Below, one piece after another: positions 41,507-45,527 of a stretch of 45,527 nucleotides of DNA; within the stretch, counting starts at the first letter, position 1, and each line of letters begins with the position of its first letter. Source of the stretch: Synechococcales cyanobacterium bin31.maxbin.ball.101 (GTDB lineage: Bacteria; Cyanobacteriota; Cyanobacteriia; Leptolyngbyales; Leptolyngbyaceae); NCBI GenBank assembly GCA_013298165.1, contig JAAFJU010000024.1:1-45527 (forward strand). Reading direction: 5' to 3'. A program made the translations under genes and the position numbers. The notes below the pieces were generated by a model. That model worked only from the letters and a program-made list of their open reading frames with translations. It did no database searches and had not been told where the DNA came from.

Positions 41507-44500
41507 ATGTCAGCCAATCATTATACCAAACAATTTCAACGCTATCGCCGTGCTATGAAGCGATTTCTTTGGTTTGTGATGTCCTGCTGTCTGTCATTGC
41601 TCTTGTCACAGCCTTGGTTCCCGCTGTTAAAGCTGTCAATTCATGAGATCGACCAATTGATCGTACTGGGCGAATCCAAGGCGATCGCCGCTACACCGAT
41701 CGCCCAAGCCCCACCAACCAAACCTGAACCCAAGGTAAAAGTCGAAGAAGTTGTCGTCGAGGGCGTTACGGGTGAATTACAAGACATTGCCTACAAAACA
41801 TTGACACTAAAACCGGGAGGCATTACCACAAAATCAGAACTTCAAACTGAAATCAATACTCTTTTTGCGACGGGCTGGTTTAGCAATGTGCAAGCCGAAC
41901 CCAAAGATACCCCCAAAGGTGTGCGTGTCACCTTCATCGTCAAGCCGAATCCTGTGCTGAAACAGGTGAGTGTCATCGCGGACGATCGTAAAGCCATTAT
42001 TCCTGAGACAATTGTAAATGATATTTTCCGATCGCAATACGGTAAAGTCCTGAATTATAAAACCCTTCAATCCGGTGTTGTAAAAATCAATGAATGGTAT
42101 CGATCGAAAGATTATACCCTGGCCAATATCTCAGATCTTCCTAAAGTTAGTGAAGATGGAACGGTTACTTTAAAAATCAATGAAGGGGTCATTGAATCAA
42201 TTCGAGTGCGCTTTAAAGATTCGGAAGGGAAGATTCTTAAAGAAGGTAAGACACCCACTTCACTTATTTTAAAAGCTATTAAGATAAAGCCTGGAATGGT
42301 CGTTCAAAGTAGTCAGCTTCTTGCTGATGTCCAGCAAGTTTTTGCCTTAGGAATATTTCAAGACACCAAAATTAGTTTAGACCCCGGTAACGATCCTGCA
42401 AAGGCGATCGTTTACTTTGATGTTATTGAGAACAATAGTAAGAAAGAGAAGTTAATCCGTACCGCAGAGGCAGTGAATCAGGCAGAAGTTGAATTACAAC
42501 AAGCTCGTCAGAAAAAAGATCCAATCTCAGAAGCAAGAGCTTTACGGACTCTAGGTGGCATTCAATATGATGCAGACAAGTACAAAATGGCGCTAAAACT
42601 TTCTCAAGGCGCAAGCGATCGCTTCGGAGAAGCAGAAGCTCATCGAGGTATAGCCATCGTCCATTACTCAACTATAAAATCGGATGAAAAAGACGAGATT
42701 AAAAAAGAGAAGCGCAAGAAGGCGATCGCTAGTTATCAGACTGCGCTCAAAATCTATGAAGAACTCAAAAATGACCAACTAATGGCCATCGTCTTACGGA
42801 ATATAGGCTTTCTACATCAAGAATCAGAAGATTATTCAGAATCGATCGAGGTTTATAAACAAGCATTACCTATACTCGAAAAACTCAATCGACCTTTCTG
42901 GCAAGCACTAACATTAAGTAATTTAGGAGCTAGCTATCGAGAAGTCGAGGAGATGGATCAGTCTTTGATCGCACATCAACGAGCATTGAGACTGCTTCAA
43001 ACGATCAATAAAACGCCCAGACAATTGGAAAATATTTCATTAATCAGTACAGCAGATGAAATAACTTACTCACCTTTCAGCAGTTTTGTGGCGGGGTTAA
43101 AATATTCTAGTAGATCAGGAACTCAAGGGGTTATTAATTTTTATACGGAAGCAGATGATTTTAAGAAGGAAGGTTTGTTTGATGCACAAAAACTACAGGC
43201 CATCACTTTAATTAATATTGCGGGAATCTATCAGGGTGTTGGAGATTATCAACAAGCCTTATACACCTTTAAAGATGCTTTTCCACTACTAAATATCTCT
43301 CCTGATAATATTAAAATACTTAAAAAGATGGGTTTGACGGCATCCCAGAGAGATATAGGGATAATCAACGAAGGATTAGACCTATGTGAATCATTTATAA
43401 TGAGTAGAATTTATTCAGATATTGGCAACAGCAAGCTTTCAAACGCATACTTAGAGAAGACCGTTGCGCAGGGAAATCGTTTGGTTGATAGTTATGCAAG
43501 TTACGTGAGTTCCGACAATCCTGGAGACAATATTTCATTTTCAAATTTCCTACCTGTTTTAAGCTCGTTCTTTTCAATGCTAGGGATCGATTTTGACAAT
43601 AGCTTCAATGATAATTCTGAGAACAGAAATAACGAGCTGATTTATAATTGGCTTAAAAGTAGTCTTCCTACACTTCGAAAATTTATCGATCGGAATCCAC
43701 AGTGGAAATCTCAAGTTCAGGCTTATATTCCATTAATTGATATAGTAGATAATTACTTCGCTGGAGAAGTTCTATCTAAAAACAACAAATATCCACAGGC
43801 GATCGAGGCTTATCAAAAAGCTTTAGCACAATGGAAAAGTATTCCTTGGGAAACACTCCTCTCAATCCCACGTCAAGGCAGCGGAAATAATTCTTCCGTT
43901 CAAGCCTCTGATAAAGCCTCTGATACAACTGCAAGTGTGGGCCTCAAGGTCAGCGGGAACAGTTCCTCTCTTCAAGTCTCCGATACGATCGCAACCATAC
44001 TCGACCTCATTGATCAACTTCAAGAAGTCTATTACGCTAAAACCCATACAGGTCTGAGTACATCACTTCTAGCGATAGGAAAAGTTCAAGAAGCGCTTTC
44101 AGTCCAGCAGCAAGCGCTACAAATCTTGGAAACTCACCAATCAAAGCCGCGTTCTAAACGTCCCAAGTCAACATCGGTATGGTCAGAGTTCGCAGACAAA
44201 ATACCAGATACAGCGATGGCTGAAGCCCTACATCAGCTTGGAAAATCCTATGTCGCTAATCAACAGTATGACCTTGCGCTAAAAAGCTTAGGCAGAGCCT
44301 TGCCTGTCTGGGAAAAAGTAAAAGAAATTATCAAACAAGCGGATACGGAATGGGAAATGGCGATCGTCCAACGCAAACAAGGAAACCTGATTCAATCTAA
44401 AGCTCAAATTGAAACGGCGATCGATCGGATTGAATCTAAAGAAGCACAACTCGAACAGCAGCAGAAAAAAGAAGGAGATGAGAAGAAAAAGAATATCAAA

Positions 44501-45527
44501 TCTACCGCCTACAAATCCTACTTAAAGCTAGCGGACTACCTCGCATCCAAGCATGACTACTATGCGTTTTATATTGATCTATTAATGGCACTGCATCAAC
44601 AATCTCCTGGTAGTGGCTATGAAGAACTCGCATTCCAGGCCAGCGAACGCTCCCACGCCCGCAGCCTCCGCGCCATGCTCAACCGTTCCAATCAAAAGGC
44701 AACTACCACCGCATCAGACAAGCCTCAAGGGATTCAACTCGCCCAACCCTTATCCTTAAAAGACATTCAACAGCAACTTCTAGATGACAAAACCCTCCTC
44801 TTAGAATATTCACTAGGCCAAGACAAGAGTTACCTCTGGGCCGTCACTAAAACCGGACTCAAGACGTATATTTTACCAAAACAAGCGGATATCGAAATTG
44901 CAGCTCGTCAAATGATTGGCTTATTGAAATCGCGAGACTATCAATTTGGCGATCGCGAACCCCTTCAAGAGGTGGCGAATTCTGGCAACACCGATGTTGC
45001 AACCTACCTGAGTAAAATGCTCCTGGGACAAGTCGCAGACCAATTAGAAAACAAGCGACTCCTAATTGTTTCCGATGGGATTTTACATTATTTACCCTTC
45101 GCCGCCTTGCCGAAACCGGGGAAAGAAACCGCTCCTCTATTAATGGATCATGAAATCATCGGATTGCCATCTGCTTCGATCGGAGCCGGGTTTCAAAAGC
45201 GCAGAACGAGTCCCAAGTCCTTCTCGCAAGAGGTGATCATCCTCGCTGATCCCATTTTCACCTGGGATGACGATCGGCTCCCCAATCGAAATACCACCGA
45301 CATTGAAAAACTCTACAAACGCCTAGAAGGAACCCGCGTAGAAGCGACTAAAATCGCCACCCTCAGCCCCGGAAAAAACCTAATCAAACTCGATGGGGAA
45401 GCCAGTCGCCAACTCATCATGACCACCGATTTAAATCCCTATCGCATTGTTCATCTGGCCACCCACGGCATTCTCAATAGCCAAAACCCGGCGCGATCGG
45501 GCATGATTCTCTCCACCGTTGACACGC
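41507..45527 (+). CDS. POTRA-TPR-CHAT fusion protein (partial, 3' end outside window)
   Basis: The frame stays open from ATG 41507 to the last base, giving at least 1340 residues with no stop. Residues 18-41 are hydrophobic (RFLWFVMSCCLSLLLSQPW), with a possible cleavage site near AAT-PIAQA (about 62-70). Residues 77-150, 151-225 and 226-308 read as three POTRA domains of the cyanobacterial Omp85/Toc75 type: TTKSELQTEINTLFATGWF, SNVQAEPKDTPKGVRVTFIV, INEWYRSKDYTLANI, and later FALGIFQDTKISLDPG. From about 315 to 1050 the protein is TPR-rich (RTLGGIQYDADKY, LRNIGFLHQESEDYSESI, ALTLSNLGASYREVEEMDQS). From about 1095 a CHAT (caspase-like) domain starts (LLLEYSLGQDKSYLWAV, LLIVSDGILHYLPFAALP), with the catalytic His in HLATHGILNSQNPARSG (around residue 1318). 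The catalytic Cys should follow just beyond the window. No beta-barrel is seen so far. Confidence 0.9.
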   Translation, partial: MSANHYTKQFQRYRRAMKRFLWFVMSCCLSLLLSQPWFPLLKLSIHEIDQLIVLGESKAIAATPIAQAPPTKPEPKVKVEEVVVEGVTGELQDIAYKTLTLKPGGITTKSELQTEINTLFATGWFSNVQAEPKDTPKGVRVTFIVKPNPVLKQVSVIADDRKAIIPETIVNDIFRSQYGKVLNYKTLQSGVVKINEWYRSKDYTLANISDLPKVSEDGTVTLKINEGVIESIRVRFKDSEGKILKEGKTPTSLILKAIKIKPGMVVQSSQLLADVQQVFALGIFQDTKISLDPGNDPAKAIVYFDVIENNSKKEKLIRTAEAVNQAEVELQQARQKKDPISEARALRTLGGIQYDADKYKMALKLSQGASDRFGEAEAHRGIAIVHYSTIKSDEKDEIKKEKRKKAIASYQTALKIYEELKNDQLMAIVLRNIGFLHQESEDYSESIEVYKQALPILEKLNRPFWQALTLSNLGASYREVEEMDQSLIAHQRALRLLQTINKTPRQLENISLISTADEITYSPFSSFVAGLKYSSRSGTQGVINFYTEADDFKKEGLFDAQKLQAITLINIAGIYQGVGDYQQALYTFKDAFPLLNISPDNIKILKKMGLTASQRDIGIINEGLDLCESFIMSRIYSDIGNSKLSNAYLEKTVAQGNRLVDSYASYVSSDNPGDNISFSNFLPVLSSFFSMLGIDFDNSFNDNSENRNNELIYNWLKSSLPTLRKFIDRNPQWKSQVQAYIPLIDIVDNYFAGEVLSKNNKYPQAIEAYQKALAQWKSIPWETLLSIPRQGSGNNSSVQASDKASDTTASVGLKVSGNSSSLQVSDTIATILDLIDQLQEVYYAKTHTGLSTSLLAIGKVQEALSVQQQALQILETHQSKPRSKRPKSTSVWSEFADKIPDTAMAEALHQLGKSYVANQQYDLALKSLGRALPVWEKVKEIIKQADTEWEMAIVQRKQGNLIQSKAQIETAIDRIESKEAQLEQQQKKEGDEKKKNIKSTAYKSYLKLADYLASKHDYYAFYIDLLMALHQQSPGSGYEELAFQASERSHARSLRAMLNRSNQKATTTASDKPQGIQLAQPLSLKDIQQQLLDDKTLLLEYSLGQDKSYLWAVTKTGLKTYILPKQADIEIAARQMIGLLKSRDYQFGDREPLQEVANSGNTDVATYLSKMLLGQVADQLENKRLLIVSDGILHYLPFAALPKPGKETAPLLMDHEIIGLPSASIGAGFQKRRTSPKSFSQEVIILADPIFTWDDDRLPNRNTTDIEKLYKRLEGTRVEATKIATLSPGKNLIKLDGEASRQLIMTTDLNPYRIVHLATHGILNSQNPARSGMILSTVDT

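Noticed and set aside
1-45527. CRISPR arrays and intact insertion sequences
   Set aside because: No regularly spaced direct repeats and no transposase with terminal inverted repeats were seen; the tandem repeats found are too short and few.
19877-45527. The haemagglutinin-type exoprotein and the POTRA-CHAT protein as a two-partner secretion pair
   Set aside because: They are 19 kb apart and the visible part of the POTRA-CHAT protein has no FhaC-type beta-barrel to act as a pore.

Overview
The window is a piece of a cyanobacterial chromosome. The evidence is the very high density of CGATCG / GCGATCGC (HIP1-type) octamers throughout, including inside genes, together with cyanobacterium-typical families: an aa3-type cytochrome oxidase with cyanobacterial features, Omp85-like POTRA sequences, TPR-CHAT and haemagglutinin-type exoproteins, DUF4058, Uma2, Rpn, and a GlcF-type glycolate oxidase subunit. 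The genus cannot be fixed from the sequence alone; a filamentous Leptolyngbya-like lineage is only a guess. I see no rRNA, tRNA, CRISPR array, intact insertion sequence or prophage.

Layout. (1) 1-2.55 kb: ctaD and ctaE of the respiratory cytochrome c oxidase, separated by a palindromic dispersed repeat and closed by a strong hairpin. (2) 2.67-5.34 kb: a two-gene unit with an unknown membrane protein and a methyltransferase. (3) 5.4-13.6 kb: a patchwork of small accessory genes: a decayed amidase, a HAD phosphatase, a hicAB toxin-antitoxin pair behind a good promoter, a leucine-rich-repeat protein, a membrane-tethered TAXI binding protein, a peroxiredoxin-like protein, a shortened DUF6745 protein, a HigA-like antitoxin lacking its HTH, a PTP-like phosphatase and a DUF433/DUF5615 toxin-antitoxin pair. 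(4) 13.6-18.4 kb: housekeeping-like genes: an alpha/beta hydrolase, a PF09818-type ATPase, an S4 RNA-binding protein, a cysteine desulfurase and a MAPEG protein. (5) 18.5-27 kb: exported proteins: a small secreted protein, a 972-aa haemagglutinin-type (TpsA-like) exoprotein, a secreted beta-propeller-like protein and a membrane C39 peptidase, with guanine deaminase among them. (6) 27-30.2 kb: Uma2 and Rpn nucleases, then glcF. (7) 30.2-34.2 kb, minus strand: a MASE1 histidine kinase, a TenA-like protein and a UbiH-type FAD hydroxylase. (8) 34.2-34.66 kb: a 490-base gene-free stretch that looks like a structured RNA with its own terminator. (9) 34.7-41.3 kb: an unknown HTH-like protein, DUF4058, a PD-(D/E)XK-like protein, an EamA transporter, an orphan histidine kinase and a GHL10-type glycosidase. 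(10) 41.5 kb to the end: a very large open frame, cut by the window edge, that joins three Omp85-type POTRA repeats to TPRs and a CHAT protease-like domain.

Most neighbouring genes are not obviously one pathway. The clear functional units are ctaDE, hicAB, DUF433/DUF5615 and the two-gene unit at 2.67-5.34 kb. The most unusual object is the POTRA-TPR-CHAT protein: it combines an outer-membrane-assembly docking module with a caspase-like protease fold in one probably exported polypeptide. Dispersed repeats (a GAACCGCCCCCCAACCCCCAATTCTGG family, a GGGGGATC-type palindrome and a cloverleaf repeat) sit in the intergenic gaps.
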